A DNA stretch of 64,000 bases from Lachnospiraceae bacterium (GCA_023663945.1 JAMPGL010000009.1:22783-86782); one strand, 5' to 3'. Positions 35,680 to 44,593 are shown, counted from the first letter of the stretch. Notes: generated from the sequence alone by a model not told the origin. A program made the numbers and translations.

Positions 35680-36387
35680 ATGGAAGCGTATCATATCTTG
35701 ATTGTTGAAGATGACAAGGAAATCCGGGAGGGAATAGAAATCTATCTGAAAAATCAGGGATATGTGGTTTATCAGGCGGCGGACGGAGAGGAAGGGCTTT
35801 TGCAGATTGAAAAGCAGGAGATCCACCTTGCCATTGTGGATGTGATGATGCCGAAGATGGACGGAATTACCATGATGATGGCGGTGCGGGAGCGGGGATA
35901 TGAATTTCCGGTGATCATGCTTTCCGCCAAATCGGAGGAAGTGGACAAGATCATGGGGCTCAATATGGGAGCCGATGATTATGTGACCAAGCCTTTTACC
36001 ACCATGGAGCTTTTGGCAAGGGTCAATTCCCATCTGCGCAGATACGGAAGATTTTTGGAGATGGCAAACGAGCGGAAGGAAAATGACAAGGTCTACGTGA
36101 TTGGAGGCTTGGAGCTGAACGAGGAGACGGTGGAGGTGTTTGTGGATGGAAATCCGGTCAAGATGACGCCGTTAGAATTTAAGATTTTATTACTTCTCAT
36201 GAAAAATCCGGGAAGAGTGTTTTCCGCAGAGGAGATTTATGAGAGGGTCTGGAATGAACAGGCAATCAATACAGATACGATTATGGTGCATATCAGGAAA
36301 ATCCGGGAGAAGATTGAGATCAATCCCAGGGAGCCCAAATATTTAAAGGTGGTGTGGGGAATTGGATACAAAATTGAAAAACAATAA
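35680..36387 (+). CDS. OmpR-family response regulator
   Basis: A 235-residue protein with a receiver domain (1-120), with the acidic pair EDD, phospho-acceptor Asp in LAIVDVMMPKMDG, and Lys in YVTKPF. A C-terminal winged helix (about 140-235) has FKILLLLMKNPGRVFSAEEIYERVW and DTIMVHIRKIREKIE. AGGAGGACGGGGAG is the ribosome-binding site. The partner kinase gene overlaps its end by 26 bases. Targets are unknown; no operator repeat is obvious upstream. Confidence 0.94.
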   Translation: MEAYHILIVEDDKEIREGIEIYLKNQGYVVYQAADGEEGLLQIEKQEIHLAIVDVMMPKMDGITMMMAVRERGYEFPVIMLSAKSEEVDKIMGLNMGADDYVTKPFTTMELLARVNSHLRRYGRFLEMANERKENDKVYVIGGLELNEETVEVFVDGNPVKMTPLEFKILLLLMKNPGRVFSAEEIYERVWNEQAINTDTIMVHIRKIREKIEINPREPKYLKVVWGIGYKIEKQ

Positions 36388-38659
36388 AAGAATCAGTTTC
36401 TTATTGGCATTTTTGCTTGTCACTGTGGCAGTGGTCATCTTTTGTTCGCAGTATCCTGTGTTTGAAAAAAATGTGCAAAAACACAAGGTCAATGTCTTAC
36501 AGTCAGAGGAATTTCTGACTGAGGTCTACAGGGGAAATCTTGTCTTGTACCGGGAGCTGGCAGAAAAGGCGGCGGGAGAGCTTGTGCAGTACAAGGATCT
36601 TTTTTTACAGGTGGAAGAAAAAGAGGCTGACATTGTCTACGATGGTTCCTACTACTCCGTTGGTGCCCTTTGGAGCGAAACGGCAGGCGAGATTTTAAAC
36701 GATCTTTTGAAACAATGGGAAGATATGGTGCTTGACCGGGAGCATGGAATTGTCTGGGAAGCGGACTATTGCATGGTGGATCGTGTTACTGGAACAAGAA
36801 TCAGCAATACGGGAAACGCGATTGATAAGCTGGGCACAACAGAGGCGGATGAGGAGCTTAAGGCTTATTATCCTTACTATATTAAAATGTCCTTTAACGA
36901 TACCGGATATTTGGAGCAGGTATCCGTGAAAGGGGAAAATCCCGATGAACTGCTGAGAGCGGTGCAGAACCTTATGGGAAGAAGCAAGTTCCTATCGAAC
37001 AGCTTTTGGAGCCGCTCACCATTTGGAGGGGAAGGAGAAGATATTTACTTTTATTATGATAATACGGAGATGAAAGCGTCCACCACGATTTACAATGCCC
37101 CGAGAAACTGCACCGTCTGCTATGCGTTCAGCAGGCAGCAGATAAATAATCTGAATGCCGCGAATGATCGGGACTGGTATAATTACTATGCTTATTCGGG
37201 AGTTTCCGGAAGCCTGCTGGAGCTGTTCCTCTTGCTTGCCGCCACAGCCTTCCTCCTGCCGTTGTGGAAACGATATACCCTGCATAAGGGAAAGGCAGTG
37301 CAGATTCCCGTTGAGCTTACGGCGGTGGTTATGCTTTTGGAGCTGGGGATTGGGGTTGACTGGATAAGAAGTCTGGTCAGCGGAATGAATGGCGGAAGCC
37401 TTGCAGGGATGATCAGCGGAAACATCGGCTTTGTCAGAGAATACCTCAGTGACCGGACGGCGTGGGTGATTGCGGAGACAATCAATGTGGTGGTTCTCTA
37501 TCTGGCGTTCGGCGGCTGGTATTATCTGGTGACTGCGCTGGGAGGAGTGTGGGAGCTTGGAATTGCAGGGTTTATCAGGGAAAGGAGCCTGATTTACCGC
37601 TATGCAGGAAAAATATGGAGATTCTTAAAGAGAACAGTTCAAAGATTTGCGGATGAGCTTCTTCATGTAGACCTCGGGGAAAAGGCAAATAAAACCGTTT
37701 TCCGGCTGGTGGCTGTAAACTTTATTATTTTGGGGCTTATCTGTGCTATGTGGCTGTTCGGCTGGCTGGCATTGATTCTGTACTCGGTGGTTCTCTATAT
37801 TGTTCTGAAAAAATATGTGCAGAGGATTCAGGAACAGTACCGCCGCCTGCTGGAGGCGACAGAGTCCATTGCAGGAGGAAATCTGCATACAGAGTTTGAT
37901 AAAGACTGGGGAATATTTGAATCCTATAAAGAAGAGCTGGCTGAAATCCAGAGCGGATTTTCCAAGGCGGTGGAAGAGGAGGTAAAGAGCCAGAAGATGA
38001 AGACCGAGCTGATTACCAATGTATCCCACGACCTGAAAACACCCCTTACGGCAATCACGACTTATATTGAACTGCTGAAAGAGGAAAATCTTACAGAGGG
38101 GCAGAGAGAGGAGTATCTCGCTGTTTTGGAGAACAAGGCGCTCCGGTTAAAGACACTTATCGAGGATTTGTTTGAGGTGAGCAAGGCAGGCAGCGGAAAT
38201 GTGACGCTGAATCTTCAGGATGTGGATATTGGAAATCTGATGCGTCAGGTTTATCTGGAATACGAAGATAAAGTGGAAGAAGCCGACTTAATTTTCCGGT
38301 TCCGCCTGCCGGAGGAGAAGGTGATTCTGAAACTTGACAGTCAAAAGACCTATCGCATTTTTGAGAACCTGTATACCAATATCATCAAATACGCCATGCC
38401 CCACACCAGAGTGTATGTAAATCTGGAGCGGATAGGGGACGAGATTGTGATTGAGCTGAAAAACATGTCCAGCGTGGAGCTGAATATTCCGGCGGAGAGC
38501 CTGACGGAGCGGTTTGTCCGCGGGGATAGTTCCCGAAATACGGAGGGAAGCGGGCTTGGGCTTGCCATTGCAAGGAATTTTGCGGAGCTGCAAAAAGGAC
38601 AGATGAAGGTGGATATTGACGGAGATTTGTTTAAGGTGACGCTGCGGTGGCGTATGTAA
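36362..38659 (+). CDS. Membrane sensor histidine kinase
   Basis: The 765-residue kinase has an N-terminal transmembrane helix (about 13-32). A large outside region (about 35-285) follows, then a block of several further helices (about 285-490). The cytoplasmic core has the H-box NVSHDLKTPLTAI and ATPase motifs including GSGLGLAIARNFAEL. Initiation is at a TTG inside the response-regulator gene, so the two proteins are coupled. A second in-frame TTG lies four codons later. The outside domain has no family I recognise; the many helices suggest sensing of a membrane or envelope signal. Confidence 0.9.
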   Translation: MDTKLKNNKRISFLLAFLLVTVAVVIFCSQYPVFEKNVQKHKVNVLQSEEFLTEVYRGNLVLYRELAEKAAGELVQYKDLFLQVEEKEADIVYDGSYYSVGALWSETAGEILNDLLKQWEDMVLDREHGIVWEADYCMVDRVTGTRISNTGNAIDKLGTTEADEELKAYYPYYIKMSFNDTGYLEQVSVKGENPDELLRAVQNLMGRSKFLSNSFWSRSPFGGEGEDIYFYYDNTEMKASTTIYNAPRNCTVCYAFSRQQINNLNAANDRDWYNYYAYSGVSGSLLELFLLLAATAFLLPLWKRYTLHKGKAVQIPVELTAVVMLLELGIGVDWIRSLVSGMNGGSLAGMISGNIGFVREYLSDRTAWVIAETINVVVLYLAFGGWYYLVTALGGVWELGIAGFIRERSLIYRYAGKIWRFLKRTVQRFADELLHVDLGEKANKTVFRLVAVNFIILGLICAMWLFGWLALILYSVVLYIVLKKYVQRIQEQYRRLLEATESIAGGNLHTEFDKDWGIFESYKEELAEIQSGFSKAVEEEVKSQKMKTELITNVSHDLKTPLTAITTYIELLKEENLTEGQREEYLAVLENKALRLKTLIEDLFEVSKAGSGNVTLNLQDVDIGNLMRQVYLEYEDKVEEADLIFRFRLPEEKVILKLDSQKTYRIFENLYTNIIKYAMPHTRVYVNLERIGDEIVIELKNMSSVELNIPAESLTERFVRGDSSRNTEGSGLGLAIARNFAELQKGQMKVDIDGDLFKVTLRWRM

Positions 38660-38720
38660 CCGTTCAGCTTTGCGGTTCCGGATGCAGGAAAGCCCCGTGT
38701 TCGCAAGGCTGAACGGTTAC
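38656..38720 (+). repeat. Long inverted repeat between kinase gene and dapF
   Basis: Arms at 38656-38674 and 38702-38720 match over 19 bases with one T/C difference that still allows a G-U pair in RNA. The left arm overlaps the kinase stop codon. No T-run follows, so it is not a standard terminator. Part of the arm (GCTGAAC-GTTACG) also occurs near 8943. Confidence 0.65.
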
Positions 38721-38749
38721 GATACAAATTATTTGCAGATACAAATACA

Positions 38750-38778
38750 TTGCGCATATCTCCCAATTTGGATATAAT
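38750..38778 (+). promoter_or_regulatory. Sigma-A promoter of dapF-dapL
   Basis: TTGCGC at 38750-38755, a 17-base spacer and TATAAT at 38773-38778. The start codon of dapF is about 90 bases downstream. Confidence 0.65.
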
Positions 38779-38867
38779 AGCATTGCAGGGAAAGAAGCAG
38801 TTTATGCCGTTTGTATGGCGGAATTGGATTTCCGCGGCAGCGAGCCGGACGGCAGGGAGGTATGGGC

Positions 38868-39707
38868 ATGAAATTTACAAAGATGCATGGATGCGGAAAT
38901 GATTATATCTATGTGGATGGCAGTAAAGAGCATATTTTGCCGGAAGATAAGCCGGAGATTGTAAGGCGGTTAAGCGACAGGCATTTTGGAATCGGCGGGG
39001 ACGGCGTGATTTTTATCAATCCGTCCGAGGAAGCTGATTTTGAGATGGAGATGTACAATATGGATGGAACCAGGGCGGAAATGTGCGGAAACGGGATTCG
39101 GTGCGTTGCAAAGTTTGTCTATGACAAAGGGCTTACCGATCGGACGTCAATCAGCATCGTCAGCTGTGGAAAGGTGAAATACTTAGAACTGAACATAGAG
39201 GATGAAAAGGTATCGACCGTAAAGGTCAATATGGGCTCGCCGGTGTTAAAAGCAAGTGATATTCCTGTCATTGCCGATGGAGAGGAAGTCATATCGGAAC
39301 GGATAGAAGTTGACGGGCAGGTTTATCAAATGACATGCGTGTCAATGGGAAATCCCCACGCGGTCGTGTTCGTGGATGATGTGAAGTCCCTGCCAATAGA
39401 AAAGATTGGACCTCAGTTTGAAAATCATGTGAGATTTCCCAAGCGGGTCAATACGGAATTTGTCAAGGTCTTGGATTCCGGAACGATTGAAATGCGGGTA
39501 TGGGAGAGAGGCACCGGGGAAACTTTGGCGTGTGGAACCGGAGCCTGTGCCAGCGTAGTGGCATGTATATTAAATGGTTTGACTGGGGAGCAGGTAACTG
39601 TTAAACTATTAGGTGGAAATTTACAGATTTGGTGGGACAGAAAGGAAAATCGGGTTATGATGACCGGTCCGGCATCCACCGTATTTGAAGGAGAAGTAGA
39701 ACTGTAA
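38868..39707 (+). CDS. dapF: Diaminopimelate epimerase
   Basis: The 279-residue enzyme begins MKFTKMHGCGNDYIYVDG. It shows both catalytic cysteines of DapF: one in AEMCGNGIRCVAKF, the other in TLACGTGACASVV. It converts LL- to meso-diaminopimelate for lysine and peptidoglycan. GGGAGG at 38855-38860 fits the ATG at 38868 with seven bases spacing and is too near the in-frame ATG at 38862. The gene for LL-diaminopimelate aminotransferase follows after 33 bases, so the two last steps of the DapL pathway are together. Confidence 0.96.
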   Translation: MKFTKMHGCGNDYIYVDGSKEHILPEDKPEIVRRLSDRHFGIGGDGVIFINPSEEADFEMEMYNMDGTRAEMCGNGIRCVAKFVYDKGLTDRTSISIVSCGKVKYLELNIEDEKVSTVKVNMGSPVLKASDIPVIADGEEVISERIEVDGQVYQMTCVSMGNPHAVVFVDDVKSLPIEKIGPQFENHVRFPKRVNTEFVKVLDSGTIEMRVWERGTGETLACGTGACASVVACILNGLTGEQVTVKLLGGNLQIWWDRKENRVMMTGPASTVFEGEVEL

Positions 39708-39740
39708 AGGAAAACCGAAGTTTAATAAAGGAGAAAGCAG

Positions 39741-40955
39741 ATGTTTAAAATCAATGATAATTACTTAAAACTTCCCGGAAGTTATCTTTTTTCCACCATT
39801 GGCAAAAAGGTGAACGCTTACGCCGCAGCCCATCCCGATAAAAGGATCATTCGTCTTGGAATCGGTGATGTGACCCAGCCGTTAGCGCCGGCAATCATTA
39901 CGGCGCTGCATGGAGCGGTGGATGAGATGGCGGAGGCGGAGACTTTCCGCGGATATGCGCCGGATCTGGGCTATGAGTTTTTGAGAAATGCCATAGCGGA
40001 GAATGACTATAAAGCAAGGGGATGCAAGATTGAGGCGGATGAGATTTTTGTGTCCGACGGGGCAAAATGTGATTCCGGAAATATTCAGGAGATTTTCAGC
40101 ACGGATAATAAGATTGCCGTGTGCGACCCGGTATATCCCGTTTATGTGGATACCAATGTTATGGCGGGAAGAACGGGAACTTACGACAGTAAGACGGAGA
40201 CTTGGAGCGACGTGATTTATATGCCCTGTACGGCTGAAAATGATTTTGCGCCTCAGCTTCCAAAGGAGACGCCGGACTTGATTTATTTATGTTTTCCCAA
40301 TAATCCGACCGGCTCCACCATCAAGAAGACTCAGCTTCAGGAGTGGGTGGATTATGCCAACAAAGCGGGGGCAGTGATCATTTATGATGCGGCGTACGAG
40401 GCGTACATTTCGCAGGAGGATGTACCCCATTCCATTTATGAGTGTGAGGGGGCAAGGACTTGTGCCATTGAGCTTCATTCCTTTTCCAAAAATGCAGGAT
40501 TTACCGGCGTGCGTTTGGGCTATACCGTGATTCCCAAGGATTTAAAGTGCGGTGAGGTACAGTTACACTCACTTTGGGCGAGAAGGCATGGAACCAAGTA
40601 CAACGGCGCGCCTTACATTGTGCAGCGCGCGGGGGAGGCAGTGTATTCCCCGGAAGGGAAGCGGCAGCTTAAGGAGCAGGTTGCTTATTATATGAAGAAT
40701 GCCAAATACATTTTAGAAGGGCTTAAGAGCGCCGGATATACGGTATCCGGAGGCGTTGACGCACCGTATATCTGGTTAAAAGCACCAAAGGGCATGACCA
40801 GCTGGGAGTTTTTTGACTATCTTCTTGAAAAGGCAAATGTGGTAGGAACGCCGGGGTCGGGATTCGGTCCAAGCGGGGAAACATACTTTAGACTGACTGC
40901 TTTTGGAAGTTATGAAAATACCGTGGAAGCAATCGACAGAATCAAAGCATTGTAA
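39741..40955 (+). CDS. dapL: LL-diaminopimelate aminotransferase
   Basis: A 404-residue PLP aminotransferase starting FKINDNYLKLPGSYLFSTIG, characteristic of DapL. NNPTGS is visible, and the PLP lysine is in LHSFSKNAGFTGVRLGY. It makes LL-diaminopimelate directly from tetrahydrodipicolinate with glutamate, bypassing the acylated intermediates. With dapF it completes meso-diaminopimelate synthesis. AAGGAGAAAGC is the ribosome-binding site. A compact terminator follows. Confidence 0.95.
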   Translation: MFKINDNYLKLPGSYLFSTIGKKVNAYAAAHPDKRIIRLGIGDVTQPLAPAIITALHGAVDEMAEAETFRGYAPDLGYEFLRNAIAENDYKARGCKIEADEIFVSDGAKCDSGNIQEIFSTDNKIAVCDPVYPVYVDTNVMAGRTGTYDSKTETWSDVIYMPCTAENDFAPQLPKETPDLIYLCFPNNPTGSTIKKTQLQEWVDYANKAGAVIIYDAAYEAYISQEDVPHSIYECEGARTCAIELHSFSKNAGFTGVRLGYTVIPKDLKCGEVQLHSLWARRHGTKYNGAPYIVQRAGEAVYSPEGKRQLKEQVAYYMKNAKYILEGLKSAGYTVSGGVDAPYIWLKAPKGMTSWEFFDYLLEKANVVGTPGSGFGPSGETYFRLTAFGSYENTVEAIDRIKAL

Positions 40956-40962
40956 GAGGCAT

Positions 40963-40986
40963 AACGCCGCCGAAAGGCGGCGTTTC
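40963..40986 (+). terminator. Intrinsic terminator of dapF-dapL
   Basis: AACGCCGCC and GGCGGCGTT pair around a GAAA tetraloop, followed by a short T tract. Confidence 0.85.
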
Positions 40987-41140
40987 CTATATACATATAT
41001 ATAGAAGATTCTTCCCAAGGAAATTCCTTCAAAGAGTGGAAGAACCAAAGGTTCTTATAAGAAAAGAACATTTTTAATAAAAAGGAAACCATAAATCAAA
41101 GCAGGCTAAATCGTATCTAAAACCAGAGAGGGAGAAAACC

Positions 41141-41710
41141 GTGACAGAGCATCAATTTGAACAGGCAGTTGAACGGATGGTGCGCGGGGATAAGACGGGG
41201 CTTAAAGAAATTTATGAAAATTATCTTGGCTATATATACCGGATTATCTATGAGATTGTACAGTCCAAGGAAAACGCGGAAGATATTGCCAGTGAGTTTT
41301 TTATTAAGCTGTGGGACCGGGCGGAACAGTTTAAGCCGGGCGGCGGACATAAGGGCTACCTTGCCGCGATGGCAAGAAATATGGCAATTGACTTTTTGCG
41401 GAAACACAAAAGAGAAGAGCTTACCGCGATGCTTCAGGATATTGAAAGCGCCCCGGAGGAATCCGAAAAGCCGGGGAGGAGCGGAATTAACAGAAGCTCC
41501 GCGGACGTGGAGGCGGAAGTGGTGCAGAATTTGTCCGTGCAGGAGGCAATGGCGCTGTTAAAGCCCGGCGAACGGCAGATTGTGAGCATGAAAGTGCTTT
41601 TAGGGCTTACATTTAAAGAAATAGCGGCAATCATGGAGCTTCCCATGGGAACCGTGACTTGGAAATATCAGAACGCGATCAAAAAGTTGAGGAGGTGTGG
41701 ATATGAGTAA
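41141..41710 (+). CDS. ECF-type RNA polymerase sigma factor
   Basis: The 189-residue protein has region 2 in its first half (YLGYIYRIIYEIVQSKENAEDIASEFFIKLW) and region 4 at the end (LLGLTFKEIAAIMELPMGTVTWKYQNAIKKLRR). A variable linker lies between them and the usual region 1 and 3 are absent. It starts with GTG after GGGAGAAAAC. The next gene begins within its last codons and encodes a membrane protein with an anti-sigma arrangement. A GGAAACC sequence at about 41083 resembles an ECF -35 element, but a matching -10 at proper distance is not clear. Confidence 0.92.
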   Translation: MTEHQFEQAVERMVRGDKTGLKEIYENYLGYIYRIIYEIVQSKENAEDIASEFFIKLWDRAEQFKPGGGHKGYLAAMARNMAIDFLRKHKREELTAMLQDIESAPEESEKPGRSGINRSSADVEAEVVQNLSVQEAMALLKPGERQIVSMKVLLGLTFKEIAAIMELPMGTVTWKYQNAIKKLRRCGYE

Positions 41711-42578
41711 GAACTTTGCAGAAGAATATAAAGCTCTGGCTGATGAAGAATTACCGGATCTGTGGAACCGCATTGAAGCAGGGCTTACTCCCAAAACTAC
41801 AGCTCCGGCAGAAAGTTCCCGGTCCTCAAAGGGAAAAGTAATCACATTTTTCCGGCGTTACCGGACAGTTGTAGCCGCCGCCGTCTGCGTCCTTGTAATT
41901 CTGCCTGCAATAGCAGTGATTGGAAGAACGGGGCAGAAAAATAGTTCCGGAGGGGCGGCAAGGGACAGTGCCGCGCCGGCAGAGGGTGAATTTGAAACCG
42001 CAGAATTACATGATGAGGAACCAGCAGAGGGTGAATTTGAAACCGCAGAATTATATGATGAGGAACCGGCAGAGGATGAGTTTAAATCTGCGGAATTATA
42101 TAACGAGGCACCGGCGGAGGAGCCTGCATCCGCAGAAATGTGGAGTGGAGAAGATGGAGGTACGGCGGGAGCAGGGGGCGTTGACACCACAAAAGCGGAG
42201 AGTGCAGATGTGGCGGAAGATACGGCAGGTGTATTGGAAGCACCAGAACATTCTGAATCCAAAAAGATGGACTTGCAGGGTGACCGCAGTTCCTCCGCAT
42301 CTATGAGCGACAGTCTTGCAAAGACGTATGAGAAGGTTACGATAAAAATCTTGGACCGTATGGAGGAGATAGAAACCGATGAAGGGTTTTATTATGGGAT
42401 GATGGCGGAAATAATCCGCAGTTCTTATGGTGAACTTCCCGAAGATACGCAGATTACCATATGGGTATCGGCATCTTCTTCTATGGCATATATACTGGGA
42501 GAAGAGTATGAGATGGATCTCTCCTACGATTCGGGAAGGGAATGCCCTTATCAGGTTGAGCAAAACTATTTTTCCTAA
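41703..42578 (+). CDS. Putative anti-sigma factor, single-pass membrane protein with 15-residue repeats
   Basis: The 291-residue protein has a short cytoplasmic N-terminus (about 1-50). One transmembrane helix follows (about 55-75, VVAAAVCVLVILPAIAVIG). An outside part then has three units of a 15-residue repeat (PAEGEFETAELHDEE type), an acidic low-complexity stretch and a C-terminal domain. GGAGG at 41691-41695 sets the start at 41703, overlapping the sigma-factor gene by eight bases. The overlap and topology fit an anti-sigma factor, although no zinc anti-sigma motif is visible in the N-terminus. Confidence 0.7.
   Translation: MSKNFAEEYKALADEELPDLWNRIEAGLTPKTTAPAESSRSSKGKVITFFRRYRTVVAAAVCVLVILPAIAVIGRTGQKNSSGGAARDSAAPAEGEFETAELHDEEPAEGEFETAELYDEEPAEDEFKSAELYNEAPAEEPASAEMWSGEDGGTAGAGGVDTTKAESADVAEDTAGVLEAPEHSESKKMDLQGDRSSSASMSDSLAKTYEKVTIKILDRMEEIETDEGFYYGMMAEIIRSSYGELPEDTQITIWVSASSSMAYILGEEYEMDLSYDSGRECPYQVEQNYFS
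41976..42128 (+). repeat. 45-bp tandem repeat in the putative anti-sigma gene
   Basis: Three 45-base units (41976-42020, 42021-42065, 42066-42110) and a partial fourth, coding for acidic 15-residue units. The first two are nearly identical, the third more diverged. Confidence 0.88.
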
Positions 42579-42591
42579 AAGCTCTTTTCAT

Positions 42592-42630
42592 AAAAATACC
42601 GCACAGTCTTTGGGGACTGAGCGGTATTTT
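42592..42630 (+). terminator. Bidirectional terminator between convergent genes
   Basis: AAAAATACCGC and GCGGTATTTT pair, with an inner CAGTC/GACTG extension of the stem. Both ends carry A/T runs, so it can serve the sigma operon and the convergent gene at 42644. Confidence 0.85.
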
Positions 42631-42643
42631 CATCCTATCAAAA

Positions 42644-43033
42644 TTATTCCTGCGGTCCGATATATTTGGCACTGCCAAATCCAAGGATCATGGTAAAAAT
42701 CGGGGTCAAGAAAATAAGACCGATTCCAAATCCGATTCCCTGACCGAAAGCCTTAGCCATTTTGAGATATAACATAATCATAACTACTATGTTGACGCAG
42801 GGAATCAACATGAGCAAAAACAGCCAGCCGTTTCCCCATGCCATCTCAAACTGGCAGTATTGGGAATAGAACGGAATAATACATGCCCAGCCCGGCTTGC
42901 CTGCTTTCGTGAACATCTTCCAAAGCCCAACAAGAGTTATGACAGCAACAATTAATGAGATTATGGAGACGATTAGCGAAGCTATTATCGAAGCACCGGC
43001 AGCGCTTGCATACAAAATGTCATAAGAATCCAT
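42644..43033 (-). CDS. DUF5684-like small integral membrane protein
   Basis: A 129-residue protein with four hydrophobic segments. The sequence WKMFTKAGKPGWACIIPFYSQYCQFEMAWGNGW is characteristic of the DUF5684 group often found near signal peptidase-like proteins. Function is unknown. The ATG at 43033 is preceded by AAGGGGG; the open frame upstream has no ribosome-binding site. It is convergent with the sigma-factor operon and shares its terminator. Confidence 0.75.
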   Translation of the reverse strand: MDSYDILYASAAGASIIASLIVSIISLIVAVITLVGLWKMFTKAGKPGWACIIPFYSQYCQFEMAWGNGWLFLLMLIPCVNIVVMIMLYLKMAKAFGQGIGFGIGLIFLTPIFTMILGFGSAKYIGPQE

Positions 43034-43252
43034 ATGGATTACCCCCTTTCTGCAAATGATAACAAAATCTTTACTTATCATACAGGATAGAGCATAGGAT
43101 GTCAATTTTAGTTCTTAATTTTCTATAAAAATGGGAAATATTTTCTAAATATATCTGGAATTTTTTGTAAAAGCCCTGCGCGGACATTTCCATTGAAGAA
43201 AAAAGAGAGTAAAATAATACATTAGTCAATCTTGAAAGGGGAAATATAATAA

Positions 43253-44029
43253 ATGGAATTGCTGATAAAGTTAGCAGTCTGCTTTTTTGCCGGAATGGGA
43301 GCGGGACTTGGAACAGGCTTTGCCGGAATGAGCGCGGCGGCTGTGATCTCGCCGATGCTGATTACCTTTCTTGGAATGCCGGCTTATCAGGCGGTGGGGA
43401 TTGCGTTAGCTTCCGACGTGCTTGCCAGTGCGGTTTCCGCTTACACTTACGGAAAAAATAAAAATTTGGATATTAAGAACGGTCTGGTCATGATGGTCAC
43501 GGTGCTGATTTTTACCACCATAGGAAGTTACATATCCAGTCTGGTGCCCAACACTACCATGGGAAGCTTTTCCATGGTCATGACCTTGTTTTTGGGAATT
43601 AAATTTATCGTAAGGCCGGTCATGACTACGAAGGAGGCTATGAATGCAGTCTCCGCAAAGAAAAGAGTGGTGCAGTCCATTTTGTGCGGATGCGTGATTG
43701 GGTTTATCTGCGGATTTGTGGGTGCAGGGGGCGGAATGATGATGCTCCTGATTTTGACCAGCGTTTTGGGATATGAGTTAAAGACGGCGGTGGGAACCAG
43801 CGTATTTATTATGTCTTTCACCGCGTTTACCGGCGCGGTCTCCCATTTTGCCATTGGCGGAGCACCGGATGTGCTGATTTTGGTCTTGTGCGTGGCGTTC
43901 ACCCTTTTATGGGCGCGGATTGCGGCGCGGTTTGCCAATAAGGCATCAGCAATTGTGTTAAATCGGGCAACCGGCGTGATTTTAGCGCTCCTAGGAACCG
44001 TGATTCTGGTTTTTAATAATTTGTTTTAG
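43253..44029 (+). CDS. TSUP family (TauE/SafE) membrane transporter
   Basis: The 258-residue protein has about seven hydrophobic segments and the TSUP pattern in duplicate: ACFFAGMGAGLGTGFAGMSAAAVISP near the start and CGFVGAGGGMMMLLILTSVLGYELKTAVGTS in the second half. Family members export or import sulfite, sulfoacetate or other small organosulfur anions; the substrate here is not evident. GAAAGGGGAAA is the ribosome-binding site. It is transcribed alone. Confidence 0.88.
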   Translation: MELLIKLAVCFFAGMGAGLGTGFAGMSAAAVISPMLITFLGMPAYQAVGIALASDVLASAVSAYTYGKNKNLDIKNGLVMMVTVLIFTTIGSYISSLVPNTTMGSFSMVMTLFLGIKFIVRPVMTTKEAMNAVSAKKRVVQSILCGCVIGFICGFVGAGGGMMMLLILTSVLGYELKTAVGTSVFIMSFTAFTGAVSHFAIGGAPDVLILVLCVAFTLLWARIAARFANKASAIVLNRATGVILALLGTVILVFNNLF

Positions 44030-44081
44030 GCTGAGCTTTTGACTGAAATAAATTCTGTGACAATTTCTGTTGAAATTGCTG

Positions 44082-44110
44082 TTGAAAAAAGAGAGCTTTT
44101 CCGTTACAAT
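44082..44110 (+). promoter_or_regulatory. Promoter of the 38-residue membrane protein
   Basis: TTGAAA at 44082-44087, a 17-base spacer and TACAAT at 44105-44110, about 44 bases before the start at 44154. Confidence 0.7.
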
Positions 44111-44153
44111 AATTTTGTTGAGATTTATAACAAAGTCCAAAGGAGCGGTTAAA

Positions 44154-44270
44154 ATGGAATTTATGTTATTAGCTGGCGGTCTGGTAATCATATTGATAGC
44201 AGTTGTCGTATCGGTGGTATCTTCCGTGGTTTCGGCTGTTGCAGCAGAACAGGACGAGGAAGAGGTCTGA
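44154..44270 (+). CDS. Small single-pass membrane protein (38 aa)
   Basis: A short gene starting MEFMLLAGGLVIILIAVVV, with one transmembrane helix and an acidic tail EQDEEEV. AAAGGAGCGG lies at proper distance before the ATG, and a good promoter precedes it, so it is likely expressed. Size and shape resemble small regulatory membrane proteins. No family recognised. Confidence 0.65.
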   Translation: MEFMLLAGGLVIILIAVVVSVVSSVVSAVAAEQDEEEV

Positions 44271-44329
44271 ACAATTTTGAATAGGAAAGTGTCTCCCTCC
44301 ACATAATAATTGCGGAGGTGCAGATTACA

Positions 44330-44557
44330 ATGGATTTTAATAATCAGGCAGGAAATCTTCCTCTGGGATTATCTATGGCGGTTGCCATGAATGAGCAGGC
44401 AAAAGCAGGCTATGACAGCCTGACCGAAGCGGAGAAGGAGCATCTGATCCTAAAATGCAAGGATGCCAAGTCTAAGGAAGAGGTGGATCGGATTATTGCG
44501 TCTCTTTATCCGGCAGAAAACATCGGCAGTCTGTTTCGAGGTCCCAGTATCGGGTAA
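44330..44557 (+). CDS. Small soluble protein of unknown function (75 aa)
   Basis: The protein starts MDFNNQAGNLPLGLSMAVAMNEQA and contains an amphipathic helical part (YDSLTEAEKEHLILKCKDA). It has no membrane segment. GCGGAGG lies upstream of the ATG at 44330. A terminator follows ten bases after the stop, so it is a complete unit, perhaps co-transcribed with the small membrane protein before it. Function unknown. Confidence 0.7.
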   Translation: MDFNNQAGNLPLGLSMAVAMNEQAKAGYDSLTEAEKEHLILKCKDAKSKEEVDRIIASLYPAENIGSLFRGPSIG

Positions 44558-44566
44558 AAGATCATG

Positions 44567-44593
44567 AAGTACGGGCAGATGCCCGTACTTTTT
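44567..44593 (+). terminator. Intrinsic terminator after the 75-residue protein gene
   Basis: AAGTACGGGC and GCCCGTACTT pair around AGAT and are followed by TTT. Confidence 0.85.

Noticed and set aside
41083-41130. Autoregulated ECF promoter (GGAAACC with CGTAT)
   Set aside because: The two elements are about 22 bases apart, too far for a normal ECF promoter.
41858-42262. Reverse-strand Ser/Ala-rich frame
   Set aside because: It is antisense to the 45-bp repeat of the putative anti-sigma gene and lacks a start signal.
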